Of a stretch of DNA of 64,000 bases, positions 30,153 to 38,140 are shown one piece after another. The first letter of the stretch is position 1. Each line of letters starts with the position of its first letter. A program made the translations under genes and the position numbers. Under the pieces are notes generated by a model, which saw nothing but the letters and a program-made list of their open reading frames with translations, was not told the origin of the DNA and did no database searches. This DNA is from Actinobacillus suis ATCC 33415 (GTDB taxonomy: Bacteria > Pseudomonadota > Gammaproteobacteria > Enterobacterales > Pasteurellaceae), in contig NZ_CP009159.1 in the NCBI RefSeq assembly GCF_000739435.1, forward strand, positions 1,426,001 to 1,490,000, read 5' to 3'.

Positions 30153-31004
30153 ATGAAACAGTATTTAGATTTATGTCATCGTATCGTAAACGAAGGGAAA
30201 TGGGTAGAGAATGAGCGTACTGGTAAGCGTTGTTTAACCGTTATCAATGCGGATTTAACTTATGATGTTGCTAATGGTGAATTTCCGTTAGTCACTACAC
30301 GCCGCAGCTTTTGGAAAGCAGCTATTGCTGAATTACTCGGCTATATTCGAGGCTACGATAATGCGGCGGATTTCCGTAATCTAGGTACAAAATCATGGGA
30401 CGCAAATGCCAATCAAAATACGGCATGGCTAGCAAATCCATACCGTAAAGGTGAAGATGATATGGGATTGGTTTATGGTGCGGTCGGTCGTAACTTTCCT
30501 AAGCCTGATGGCGGTTCAATTGATTTACTGCGTCAAATTGTCAATGACCTAAAAAAAGGCGTGGATAATCGAGGTGAAATTTATACCTTTTATCATCCGG
30601 GTGTATTTCATATGGGCTGTTTACGTCCGTGCTTATATAGCCATCATTTCTCACTTTTAGACGGTACACTTTATCTCAACAGTACTCAGCGTTCTGCCGA
30701 TGTGCCGTTAGGTTTAAACTGGAATATGATTCAATGTTACACATTCTTAGCTTTAATGGCGCAAATTACCGGGCACAAAGCCGGACAAGCATTCCATAAA
30801 ATTGTCAATGCGCATATTTATGAAGACCAGCTAGAATTAATGCGTGATGTACAATTGAAAAGAGAGCCGCTAGGCGCACCCAAACTTTGGATAAATCCGG
30901 AAATTAAGTCATTGGAAGATTTAGAAACATGGGTAACGCTTGATGATTTCAAAGTAGAAGGCTATGAATATCATCCAAGTATTCAATATCCATTTGCCGT
31001 CTAA
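30153..31004 (+). CDS. thyA: Thymidylate synthase
   Basis: This 283-residue enzyme methylates dUMP to dTMP using methylene-tetrahydrofolate. The catalytic Cys is in [14 protein letters not shown] (about residue 160), with [17 protein letters not shown] following (the substrate-binding Arg and Asp/Asn). A TAAGAGG ribosome-binding site precedes the ATG. The sequence around the catalytic Cys (LRPCLYSH) differs from the E. coli PCHAFFQ form; this variant subgroup is known in Haemophilus-type ThyA. It is single-gene, closed by a strong terminator shared with HU. Confidence 0.95.
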   Translation: MKQYLDLCHRIVNEGKWVENERTGKRCLTVINADLTYDVANGEFPLVTTRRSFWKAAIAELLGYIRGYDNAADFRNLGTKSWDANANQNTAWLANPYRKGEDDMGLVYGAVGRNFPKPDGGSIDLLRQIVNDLKKGVDNRGEIYTFYHPGVFHMGCLRPCLYSHHFSLLDGTLYLNSTQRSADVPLGLNWNMIQCYTFLALMAQITGHKAGQAFHKIVNAHIYEDQLELMRDVQLKREPLGAPKLWINPEIKSLEDLETWVTLDDFKVEGYEYHPSIQYPFAV

Positions 31005-31015
31005 AAAATAGTAAT

Positions 31016-31053
31016 AAAAAAGCCTAGCTCTTTCAGAGTCTAGGCTTTTTTTG
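31016..31053. terminator. Bidirectional terminator between thyA and HU
   Basis: AAAAGCCTAG and CTAGGCTTTT flank an inner CTCT/AGAG stem. T and A runs lie on the two sides, between convergent genes. Confidence 0.9.
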
Positions 31054-31071
31054 TAGAAATCTTAAAAAGAA

Positions 31072-31344
31072 TTATTTCACTAAATCTTTTAATGCTTTAC
31101 CTGCAACGAACGCTGGTACTTTAGCAGCTGCGATTTTGATCTCTTCACCAGTACGTGGGTTACGACCAGTACGTGCATTACGCTCATTTACTTTAAACGT
31201 ACCGAAGCCGATTAATTGAACTGCATCACCTTTTTTGAGGCTTTCAGAGATTGCTTCTAAAGTAGCTTCTAATGCTGCTTTAGCATCTTTTTTGCTTAAC
31301 TCTGCACCTGCTGCGATTGCATCGATTAACTCAGTTTTGTTCAT
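31072..31344 (-). CDS. hupA: DNA-binding protein HU (alpha-like)
   Basis: This 90-residue histone-like nucleoid protein has the DNA-binding arm motif [15 protein letters not shown] at about residue 55-69 and the standard [11 protein letters not shown] start. It bends DNA non-specifically as a dimer. TTAGAGGATACAATT before the ATG provides a good ribosome-binding site. The neighbours yjaG and hemE reproduce the enteric hemE-nfi-yjaG-hupA order (nfi missing), which supports hupA rather than hupB. Confidence 0.95.
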   Translation of the reverse strand: MNKTELIDAIAAGAELSKKDAKAALEATLEAISESLKKGDAVQLIGFGTFKVNERNARTGRNPRTGEEIKIAAAKVPAFVAGKALKDLVK

Positions 31345-31479
31345 AATTGTATCCTCTAAGATTTTATTTAGATAAATGGCGTTGACCCGCCTGAAACTTG
31401 TTGCATAACGCCCCGCTAGCTTAATTCAAACTGAGATATTCTCAAAGTGAATAATGCATCATTCTATGGGGAAGTTGAT

Positions 31480-32070
31480 TTATTGATTAAATTTTAACCC
31501 AATATTACTAATTCCGCTACTACGAATCTCATTTTTTAACTCAAGAATGAGTTCAATATCACGTTCTTCACACTCATTAAGCAAACGATAAACCTGCCAC
31601 TGTACATCAAGTTCGTCTTGAATTTCTTCCGCATTTTTGAGTTCTTGTTCATTTAACTCTCGGTCTTGCTGCATTTCTAAATAGCTTGCCACCGTGCCTA
31701 ATGAAATTTGGCTGATACGAATCGCTTGTTCTAAAGTCGAACCGGCAATTAAACTATGCAATAATTCAGAAAGCGCTTCACACGCCTCTTGTGCGGGTAG
31801 GACACCAAAAAAGTCATAATCGTTCACATCCGGAATAATTTCTTCTAATTTCTCCAGCTGATTATCAAAATTAATTTTTGCACCTTTAACCGTTAAAAAC
31901 TCCCAAACTAAGTTCAGAATATTTTGAAATACCTTGGCTTTTTCCGGCTGTTCGGTTACTTCACAAAACAGCTGATAGTTCGGATACATTCTTTCACAAA
32001 GGCACGCCATAAATGTTAAATGCTGCCAAGATTCAAAACGTTCCATACGTTTATGAATAGGGTTTCTCAT
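31480..32070 (-). CDS. yjaG: YjaG-family (DUF416) protein
   Basis: This 196-residue, acidic, largely helical cytoplasmic protein begins with RMERFESWQHLTFMACLCERM, typical of DUF416/YjaG. No catalytic motif is known for the family. It is placed between hemE and hupA as in E. coli, which is the strongest identification. An uptake-signal hairpin separates it from hemE upstream and it ends about 135 bases before the HU start. Confidence 0.88.
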   Translation of the reverse strand: MRNPIHKRMERFESWQHLTFMACLCERMYPNYQLFCEVTEQPEKAKVFQNILNLVWEFLTVKGAKINFDNQLEKLEEIIPDVNDYDFFGVLPAQEACEALSELLHSLIAGSTLEQAIRISQISLGTVASYLEMQQDRELNEQELKNAEEIQDELDVQWQVYRLLNECEERDIELILELKNEIRSSGISNIGLKFNQ

Positions 32071-32110
32071 TTTTTCCTCTTTCTTTAAGCTAAGCCAATT
32101 CCCCTAAAAT

Positions 32111-32167
32111 ACAAGCGGTCGGATTTCCATAATTTTTTGCAAAATTTTCCCGAAATTTAACCGCTTA
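32111..32167. terminator. Inverted uptake-signal pair between hemE and yjaG
   Basis: ACAAGCGGTC at 32111-32120 faces TTTAACCGCTTA ending at 32167, with TTTTTTGCAAAATTTT between. It lies just after hemE on the minus strand. Confidence 0.65.
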
Positions 32168-32189
32168 TTAAGATAAACCGGCTACGAGA

Positions 32190-33254
32190 TTACTTATGGT
32201 ACTGCTTTGAATACTCGTGAACCGCATCAACAAAGATCTTTGGACTTTGTTCAGGTACATCTTGATGGATGCCGTGTCCTAAATTAAATACGTGTCCTGA
32301 TCCTTGACCGAAACCAGCTAAGATCTGTTTCACTTCCTGCTCAATACGTTCCGGCTGCGCATACAATACGCTCGGATCCATATTACCCTGTAGTGCAACT
32401 TTGTGTCCGACACGACGACGAGCATCCGCAATATCAATCGTCCAGTCTAAGCCTACCGCATCACAACCGGTTTCCGCAATCGCTTCCAACCATAAACCGC
32501 CACCTTTGGTAAATAAGGTGACCGGTACTTTTCTACCGTCATTTTCACGAATTAAACCGTCCACAATTTTATGCATATAACGTAGCGAGAACTCTTTATA
32601 TTCGTTATGCGCCAATACACCGCCCCAAGTATCGAAAACCATCACTGCTTGCGCGCCGGCTTTGATTTGTGCGTTTAAATATAAGATCACGCTATCGGCT
32701 AATTTATCCAATAATGCGTGTAAAATTTGCGGATCCGCATACATCATTTTTTTGATTTTGGTGAATGCCTTGCTTGAGCCGCCTTCCACCATATAAGTAG
32801 CTAATGTCCATGGGCTACCGGAGAAACCGATTAATGGCACTTCGCCTTTTAATTCACGGCGAATCGTACGCACTGCATTCATGACATATTGCAATTCACC
32901 TTCCGGATCCGGAATCGGTAAGTTTTCTACCTGTGCTTTATTTTCAATTGGACGAGCAAATTTAGGACCTTCTCCCGCGCCGAAACTCAAACCTAAGCCC
33001 ATTGCGTCCGGGATAGTTAAAATATCAGAGAATAAAATCGCCGCATCCAACGCATAACGACGTAACGGCTGTAAAGTCACTTCACAGGCTAAATCCGCAT
33101 TACGGCATAAATACATAAAATCACCGGCTTCTGCACGTGTCGCTTTATATTCCGGTAGATAACGCCCTGCTTGACGCATCATCCACACCGGAGTCATATC
33201 CACAGGTTCGCGTAATAGTGCTTTTAAATAGCGATCATTTTTTAATTGGCTCAT
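32190..33254 (-). CDS. hemE: Uroporphyrinogen decarboxylase
   Basis: This 354-residue cytosolic enzyme converts uroporphyrinogen III to coproporphyrinogen III in heme synthesis. Diagnostic stretches: [13 protein letters not shown] (signature 1, about residue 25-37), [14 protein letters not shown] (catalytic Asp) and [17 protein letters not shown] (signature 2). An in-frame start at 33287 would add eleven residues; the ATG at 33254 has AAGGA upstream and gives the family N-terminus [16 protein letters not shown]. hemE-yjaG-hupA order is conserved. Confidence 0.97.
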   Translation of the reverse strand: MSQLKNDRYLKALLREPVDMTPVWMMRQAGRYLPEYKATRAEAGDFMYLCRNADLACEVTLQPLRRYALDAAILFSDILTIPDAMGLGLSFGAGEGPKFARPIENKAQVENLPIPDPEGELQYVMNAVRTIRRELKGEVPLIGFSGSPWTLATYMVEGGSSKAFTKIKKMMYADPQILHALLDKLADSVILYLNAQIKAGAQAVMVFDTWGGVLAHNEYKEFSLRYMHKIVDGLIRENDGRKVPVTLFTKGGGLWLEAIAETGCDAVGLDWTIDIADARRRVGHKVALQGNMDPSVLYAQPERIEQEVKQILAGFGQGSGHVFNLGHGIHQDVPEQSPKIFVDAVHEYSKQYHK

Positions 33255-33288
33255 AATATTCCTTGTGTAATCTGTTCTTCTATACAAA

Positions 33289-33346
33289 TAAGCGGTTAAA
33301 TTTCACGAAAAATTTGCAAAATTTTGCCACAATGTCACCGCTTGTA
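33289..33346. terminator. Inverted uptake-signal pair between ygfB and hemE
   Basis: TAAGCGGTTAAATTT at 33289 faces GTCACCGCTTGTA ending about 33346, with AAAAATTTGCAAAATTTT between. It follows ygfB on the minus strand. Confidence 0.6.
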
Positions 33347-33361
33347 TATAACTCATTGGGA

Positions 33362-33913
33362 TTAGTGAAGTTGAGGCTTTTCCGTTGTTTTTACGTTTAA
33401 TGCAAAATGGCTATGCAAGAAAAGCGTCAACACACGAAGATATTCAACAACCTCTTCTCCCGCTTCTAGCAATTCATTATTATCATCGTCTTCATTGTAA
33501 CCTAATTTAGAAATTTCTTCTAAATCATCTAAAGCTTCGCCGATTTCATCCGTTTCACGGCTTAATTTAGGTTGTGCTAATCCTAAGCCCAATAAAAATT
33601 GGCTTGTCCAGTCGGCAATCGCATCTGCTAAAGCGAAACCATCTTCATTATTCGGAGTCCAAAGCGAAAATAATGTATTAGCCTCATCAAAACTTTCGGT
33701 CAATTGCTGATAAAAATCAGTTAACGCTGCTAAAGGCGCTTGAGAAAAGGCATGACCATCATTTAAAAATTGGTAAGTTAAGGTTTTCCAAGATTCATCT
33801 TGTACACCGCCTGCAATTAACCCACTTAGAAAACCGTGTACTTCTGGCGCTGTCTCAGCGATTTGAAGTTGTGCGATTAATTGATTAAATTCATTTGATT
33901 GTGTAATAGCCAT
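33362..33913 (-). CDS. ygfB: UPF0149/YgfB-family protein
   Basis: This 183-residue acidic helical protein resembles YgfB (UPF0149): APEVHGFLSGLIAGG near residue 22, WTSQFLLGLGLAQ in the middle, and EVVEYLRVLTLFLHSHF near the C-terminus. The molecular role in enterics is poorly known; a Pseudomonas homologue affects antibiotic tolerance. Its position beside divergent zapA is the conserved enteric arrangement (ygfB/zapA). Confidence 0.9.
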   Translation of the reverse strand: MAITQSNEFNQLIAQLQIAETAPEVHGFLSGLIAGGVQDESWKTLTYQFLNDGHAFSQAPLAALTDFYQQLTESFDEANTLFSLWTPNNEDGFALADAIADWTSQFLLGLGLAQPKLSRETDEIGEALDDLEEISKLGYNEDDDNNELLEAGEEVVEYLRVLTLFLHSHFALNVKTTEKPQLH

Positions 33914-33989
33914 AGTGTCTTATTTGTGATTCTGTTAAAGAATGGCATAATAGCAAAAAATTTATATTACTTGTGAGGATTTCACGACT

Positions 33990-34310
33990 ATGTCGGCAAA
34001 TTATATTGAAGTTCAAATTTTTGGGCAGGTACTTCGTTTACATTGCCCACCGGATCAACAACACAATTTACTTGCTTCCGCGCAACGTTTGGAAGAGCGT
34101 GTAGCACTCTTAAAAGAACAATCCGGCATTATTCAACTTGAAAAAGTTTTAGCGATCGTTGCCTTAAACCTAAATTATGAACTTGAACAAGAAAAGCAAA
34201 AAAATGCGAATAATAAAACGGTATTAGAATCTTGTATTCAGCAACTCGACAGCTCATTGAATAAATTACTAACGAATGCATCGGTTGCAATTAATCAAGA
34301 AAATGTTTAA
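33990..34310 (+). CDS. zapA: Cell division protein ZapA
   Basis: This 106-residue protein has an N-terminal beta-rich dimerisation part (YIEVQIFGQVLRLHCPPDQQ) and a C-terminal coiled coil (LNYELEQEKQKNANNKT onward). It tetramerises and bundles FtsZ filaments at midcell. The start ATG at 33990 follows GTGAGGATT. It lies directly upstream of 6S RNA and fau, the gammaproteobacterial zapA-ssrS-fau order. Confidence 0.93.
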   Translation: MSANYIEVQIFGQVLRLHCPPDQQHNLLASAQRLEERVALLKEQSGIIQLEKVLAIVALNLNYELEQEKQKNANNKTVLESCIQQLDSSLNKLLTNASVAINQENV

Positions 34311-34383
34311 AAGCTGATCGTTTGCAAGTTTTTCTAAATTCAAGACTAGGAAAAATTCTCAATTTCCGTTAGTATAACTCTTG

Positions 34384-34563
34384 CCTGGGGTGTGCGTGAC
34401 TGGTTACGTCCCTGAGCCGATAATTGAAAACTTTGAGTTGGACATCTAATTGCTGGTGAGCAGGCTTACCTTGAGTAAGAAGCCTAAAGGTAATTAAGTT
34501 CGACTCCCTTGAACCGTCTGGTTCAAGGACCACCACCGGTGACGGCACTTCGGGTTCTTTCAT
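34384..34563 (+). ncRNA. ssrS: 6S RNA (SsrS)
   Basis: This RNA of about 180 nt mimics an open promoter and sequesters sigma-70 RNA polymerase in stationary phase. Conserved blocks matching E. coli 6S are CCCTGAGCCGATA (5' side of the bubble), TTGGTGAGCA-like TTGCTGGTGAGCAGGC, AAGAAGCCT, and TTGAACC/GGTTCAAGG. The ends pair as a closing stem: CCTGGGGTG (34384-34392) with CACTTCGGG (about 34546-34554). A -10 element TATAAC at 34373-34378 places the 5' end near 34384. It lies between zapA and fau as in enterics. Boundaries are good to a few bases only. Confidence 0.93.
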
Positions 34564-34584
34564 TTCTCTGTTTGGTATTTCAAT

Positions 34585-35163
34585 ATGCAAACAAGTCAAT
34601 CTCGGCGAGATACTCGTCAACTCATACGAAATCAAATGCGAGCCAAACGGCTTGAACTTAGCACATCTCAACAGATTACAGCCTCATTAAATCTTATCCC
34701 TCAGGCGCTTTCTTTGATTGATCATTATCAAGCCTCTCATCTTGCTTTCTATTTGCCGTTTAAAGCAGAAATTTCACCGCTACCGCTAATGCAACGCATC
34801 GCTGAACAAGGTAAATCGATTTATCTGCCGGTATTACATCCTTTTAGTCCCGGTAATCTACTTTTTCTGCAATACCATCCGTCTTCTCAACTTGAACGCC
34901 ATGCATTCGGTATGCAGCAGCCTAAACTTGATATTCGTCAGCTAAAGCCACTTGAAGAATTGGAGATGATCTTTACTCCGCTTCTCGCTTGCGATAGCCA
35001 GCTAAATCGCTTAGGCTATGGAGGCGGTTTTTATGATCGAACTCTCGCTCAAACTCAAGCCATTAGTGTCGGATTAGCTTATCGTTGTCAGTTAATCGAA
35101 CAACTTCCTGTCGAGCCTTGGGATATGCCGCTCAATCATCTGATATTAGGAGACACAGAATGA
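34585..35163 (+). CDS. fau: 5-formyltetrahydrofolate cyclo-ligase
   Basis: This 192-residue cytosolic enzyme (YgfA) converts 5-formyl-THF to 5,10-methenyl-THF with ATP. Family features: HLAFYLPFKAEISPLPL (substrate pocket) and the C-terminal RLGYGGGFYDRTLAQ (ATP/phosphate loop, about residue 144-158). It lies just after 6S RNA and is probably co-transcribed with it, as in E. coli. Its TGA overlaps the next ATG (ATGA), coupling it to an IclR-type regulator. Confidence 0.94.
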   Translation: MQTSQSRRDTRQLIRNQMRAKRLELSTSQQITASLNLIPQALSLIDHYQASHLAFYLPFKAEISPLPLMQRIAEQGKSIYLPVLHPFSPGNLLFLQYHPSSQLERHAFGMQQPKLDIRQLKPLEELEMIFTPLLACDSQLNRLGYGGGFYDRTLAQTQAISVGLAYRCQLIEQLPVEPWDMPLNHLILGDTE

Positions 35164-35945
35164 CAGAAAAAGAATCATCAGGAAGCCAAACGCTGGTAAG
35201 AGGGTTAAAACTACTTGAGTTACTTTCTCAATATCCGAACGGCTGCCCGCTCGCTCAGCTTTCCGAACTTGCCCAATTAAATAAAAGTACCGTGCATCGT
35301 TTATTACAAAGCTTACAACAAGAAGGCTTCGTTCGTCCTGCGCCCACTACCGGCAGCTATCGCCTTACCACAAAATGTCTTGCCATCGGTCAGCGTGCAT
35401 TAAGTTCATTGAACATTCTGCACATTGCCGCACCTCACCTTGAAGCACTTAATCTCGAATTGGGTGAAACAGTTAATTTTGCGATGCGTGAAGGCAATCA
35501 TGCGATTTTGATCTATAAACTCGAACCGACCACCGGTATGATGAAAACCAGAGCTTATATCGGGCAACGATTACAATTGTACTGCTCAGGTATGGGTAAG
35601 TTATTCTTAGCCTATGATAAAGCTGAATACATCCCACAATATTGGCAACAAAAGCATGACATTATTCGCCAACTTACCGCAAATACCATTACCACAATTC
35701 CGGAAATGGAAGCCGAATTAGCCAAGATCCGCCTGCAACAATTTGCAATGGATGATGAAGAAAATGAATTAGGCGTATCTTGTATCGCTTGTCCTATTTT
35801 TGACAATCAAGGAAAAGTAAATTATGCGGTTTCCATCTCCTTATCAACCGCTCGTTTGAGCCAACTTGGTTTCGATGTTCTCTATCCTGCTCTTCGCACT
35901 ACTGCACAAAAAATTTCAGAAGAGCTAGGCTGGCAAGGGGAATAA
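35160..35945 (+). CDS. IclR-family transcriptional regulator
   Basis: This 261-residue regulator has an N-terminal IclR winged helix at residues 10-70 (QTLVRGLKLLELLSQYPNG, then LNKSTVHRLLQSLQQEGFV). A C-terminal effector domain (GETVNFAMREGNHAILIYK, YCSGMGKLFLA, ENELGVSCIACPIFD) completes the family layout. I use the ATG at 35160, which overlaps the fau stop; an upstream in-frame start at 35085 would lie inside fau. Effector and targets are unknown. The next genes downstream, putP and putA, lack their usual autoregulator, so control of proline use is a possibility but no more than that. Confidence 0.85.
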   Translation: MTEKESSGSQTLVRGLKLLELLSQYPNGCPLAQLSELAQLNKSTVHRLLQSLQQEGFVRPAPTTGSYRLTTKCLAIGQRALSSLNILHIAAPHLEALNLELGETVNFAMREGNHAILIYKLEPTTGMMKTRAYIGQRLQLYCSGMGKLFLAYDKAEYIPQYWQQKHDIIRQLTANTITTIPEMEAELAKIRLQQFAMDDEENELGVSCIACPIFDNQGKVNYAVSISLSTARLSQLGFDVLYPALRTTAQKISEELGWQGE

Positions 35946-35950
35946 GCGGT

Positions 35951-35991
35951 CAGATCTTCAACGAATTTTGCAAAAATTCCACGAAGATCTG
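35951..35991 (+). terminator. Terminator after the IclR-type gene
   Basis: CAGATCTTC (35951-35959) pairs with GAAGATCTG (35983-35991), with an inner GAATTTT/AAAAATTC stem and a TTTTA tail. An uptake signal core (AAGCGGTC) begins the left arm. Confidence 0.75.
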
Positions 35992-36013
35992 ATTTTATAT
36001 TCAGGTGTTTTTT

Positions 36014-36048
36014 CTATCCACAATCTCTGTGGATAACTTTGTGGATTT
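36014..36048. promoter_or_regulatory. Cluster of DnaA-box-like sequences
   Basis: CTATCCACA (36014-36022) faces TGTGGATAA (36028-36036), the latter an exact reverse complement of the consensus TTATCCACA. A third copy, TGTGGATTT, follows at 36040-36048. TATCCACA/TGTGGATA is also an 8-bp inverted repeat with a 5-base spacer. Confidence 0.45.
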
Positions 36049-36316
36049 CTTTTTGAAAAACAAGCTAACCCTAGATAAAACCTAGCCTCTATCACTTTCA
36101 CTCAAAATTGAGCACAAAATAACATTTCTTTTAAAATCAATAAGTTAAATTTTGACTAGTCTTTTTAATAAAAATTTTTTAAAAAATTTCTTGTAAATCT
36201 GCTTGACAAATATCACCTGTGTACAACTGCTAATTTCATTGTAAAAAATCAGACAAAAAGCACACTAAATTCGTTAAAAAAACGATCATTTTTTACGATT
36301 AAATGTAAAAAAATTG

Positions 36317-36332
36317 TTGCAAACGTTTGCAA
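36317..36332. promoter_or_regulatory. 16-base palindromic operator candidate (LacI/PurR-like)
   Basis: TTGCAAACGTTTGCAA is a perfect palindrome whose core GCAAACGTTTGC matches the PurR/LacI-family operator style (PurR consensus ACGCAAACGTTTTCGT). It lies about 185 bases before putP. Confidence 0.5.
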
Positions 36333-36430
36333 ATTAGTTATAGTCGAATTGTATAGGTTATCAACAAACAACAATAATTTTATTTATCTCGATATAAGCC
36401 GCATAGAAATGCGTAAAATAGCGATAAAAA

Positions 36431-36459
36431 TTCATTTTACCGATATTTTTTGCTATAAT
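36431..36459 (+). promoter_or_regulatory. Probable putP promoter
   Basis: TTCATT, 17 bases, then TATAAT preceded by TGC (extended -10). It lies 50 bases before the putP start with an AAGAGGAA ribosome-binding site downstream. Confidence 0.6.
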
Positions 36460-36508
36460 TTGCCCTTTTTGTGCTAATGAAAACATAGAAAGAATAAGAG
36501 GAATAACT

Positions 36509-38023
36509 ATGTTTGGATTTGATCCTACCACGACCACATTCCTGATTTATATCCTTGGAATGATCTTAATCGGCTTTATTGCCTATCGTGTTACTAATAA
36601 CCTTTCGGACTACATCTTAGGTGGTCGTCGTTTAGGTAGCTTTGTGACGGCATTATCTGCCGGAGCGTCCGATATGTCAGGCTGGCTTTTGATGGGCTTA
36701 CCGGGTGCGATTTATGCAGGCGGTTTAATTGAAGGCTGGTTAGCGATCGGCTTAACCATTGGCGCTTACTTAAACTGGAAATTAGTTGCAGGTCGTTTAC
36801 GTTCTCATACAGAACACAGTGGCGATGCGCTCACCTTACCCGAATACTTTCATAATCGTTTTGGTGATAAAACCAAACTGATCAAAATCCTATCTGCGGT
36901 TATTTTCTTACTCTTTTTTGCGGTTTACTGTGCTTCAGGCGTAGTAGCCGGCGCGCGAGTTTTTGAAAATCTGTTCGGTGTACCTTATGCAGATGCTATT
37001 TGGTACGGTGCGATTGCTACGATTCTCTACACTTTTATCGGCGGTTTCTTAGCGGTAAGTTGGACAGATACGATTCAAGCTTCATTGATGTTATTTGCAC
37101 TGATCTTAACGCCTGTTTTCGTTATCTTAAACGTAGGCGGCATTGAGGCGATGCAAGAAAGCATTGCGCTTGCCGAAGTTGCTGCCAATAAAAATTACAA
37201 TGATATGTTTACCGGCACAACCGTCCTCGGCGTATTAAGCTTATTAGCATGGGGCTTAGGTTATTTCGGTCAACCGCACATTGTCGTGCGCTTTATGGCG
37301 GCGGAAAGTGTCAAATCTCTTGAGAATGCACGCCGCATCAGTATGACTTGGATGGTAATCTGCCTTGCCGGTGCTATCGGTATCGGTTATTTCGGTATGG
37401 CATACTTCTTTAAATTCCCGGAAAATGCCCAAGTCGTTAACCAAAATAATGAACAAATCTTTATTGAACTGGCAAAATTATTATTCAATCCTTGGATTGC
37501 CGGTATTTTATTATCAGCGATCTTAGCGGCAGTAATGAGTACGCTTTCAGCACAACTTTTAATTTGCTCGAGTGCAATTACCGAAGACTTATATAAAGGT
37601 ATTATTCGCCCGTCTGCAACGGATAAAGAATTAGTCTGGCTTGGCCGAGTAATGGTGCTTGCCGTAGCGGCGCTTGCCATTTATATTGCACAAGATCCGA
37701 ATAGCCAAGTATTTGCTTTAGTAAAAGATGCTTGGGCGGGTTTCGGTTCGGCATTTGGCCCTGTCGTATTACTGTCACTCTTCTGGAAACGTATGAACGG
37801 CTTTGGTGCGATTGCCGGTATGTTAACTGGGGCATTAATCGTTTATTTCTGGAAAGATTTAACTGTTGCGCTTTCACTACCTGAAATGTACTCAATGATT
37901 CCGGGCTTTATCAGCGCAATGTTTGCTATCGTGATAATCTCACTTATCACGCCGGCACCAAGTAAAGACGTTATCGAGACTTTCGAACGAGCCGATAAGT
38001 CTTATTTAGACGAAGTAAAATAA
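36509..38023 (+). CDS. putP: Sodium/proline symporter PutP
   Basis: This 504-residue solute:sodium symporter has about 13 membrane helices and imports L-proline with Na+. Features of PutP: ILGGRRLGSFVTALSAGASDMSG (Na+/substrate region, about residue 37-60) and AVYCASGVVAGARVFE. SAILAAVMSTLSAQLLICSSA follows around residue 337. Length is standard (E. coli 502). AAGAGGAATAACT before the ATG gives a clear ribosome-binding site. It lies just upstream of putA in the same direction, with a terminator between, so the two form a proline-catabolism pair that may be separately controlled. Confidence 0.95.
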   Translation: MFGFDPTTTTFLIYILGMILIGFIAYRVTNNLSDYILGGRRLGSFVTALSAGASDMSGWLLMGLPGAIYAGGLIEGWLAIGLTIGAYLNWKLVAGRLRSHTEHSGDALTLPEYFHNRFGDKTKLIKILSAVIFLLFFAVYCASGVVAGARVFENLFGVPYADAIWYGAIATILYTFIGGFLAVSWTDTIQASLMLFALILTPVFVILNVGGIEAMQESIALAEVAANKNYNDMFTGTTVLGVLSLLAWGLGYFGQPHIVVRFMAAESVKSLENARRISMTWMVICLAGAIGIGYFGMAYFFKFPENAQVVNQNNEQIFIELAKLLFNPWIAGILLSAILAAVMSTLSAQLLICSSAITEDLYKGIIRPSATDKELVWLGRVMVLAVAALAIYIAQDPNSQVFALVKDAWAGFGSAFGPVVLLSLFWKRMNGFGAIAGMLTGALIVYFWKDLTVALSLPEMYSMIPGFISAMFAIVIISLITPAPSKDVIETFERADKSYLDEVK

Positions 38024-38027
38024 AAAC

Positions 38028-38062
38028 AAAAGCGATTTGCTGTTTAACAGTAAATCGCTTTT
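38028..38062 (+). terminator. Terminator between putP and putA
   Basis: AAAAGCGATTT pairs with AAATCGCTTTT, with an inner CTGTT/AACAG stem and a T run. It closes putP 80 bases before putA. Confidence 0.85.
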
Positions 38063-38140
38063 TTGTTTGGCGTTATGTAAAAAATATGACAAAAACGACC
38101 GCTTGTTAACAAGCAAACACAACATACCGAGGAGCCCATT

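Larger units (their letters stand above)
35992..36508. other. AT-rich regulatory region upstream of putP (about 520 bases)
   Basis: No open frame of note. It holds an inverted pair of DnaA-box-like sequences (36014-36036) and a third half-match (36040-36048). An isolated TTGACA lies at 36203-36208 without a clear -10. A perfect 16-base palindrome lies at 36317-36332, and the probable putP promoter is TTCATT-N17-TATAAT (36431-36459). The length and density of elements suggest complex control of proline uptake. Confidence 0.55.

Noticed and set aside
34369-34671. Minus-strand open frame over 6S RNA
   Set aside because: It is antisense to a well-supported structured RNA and into fau; no protein similarity.
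35992-36100. Possible chromosome origin (DnaA boxes plus AT-rich DNA)
   Set aside because: No dnaA, gidA/mnmG or other origin-linked genes nearby and only one exact box; more consistent with a minor DnaA-binding locus or chance.
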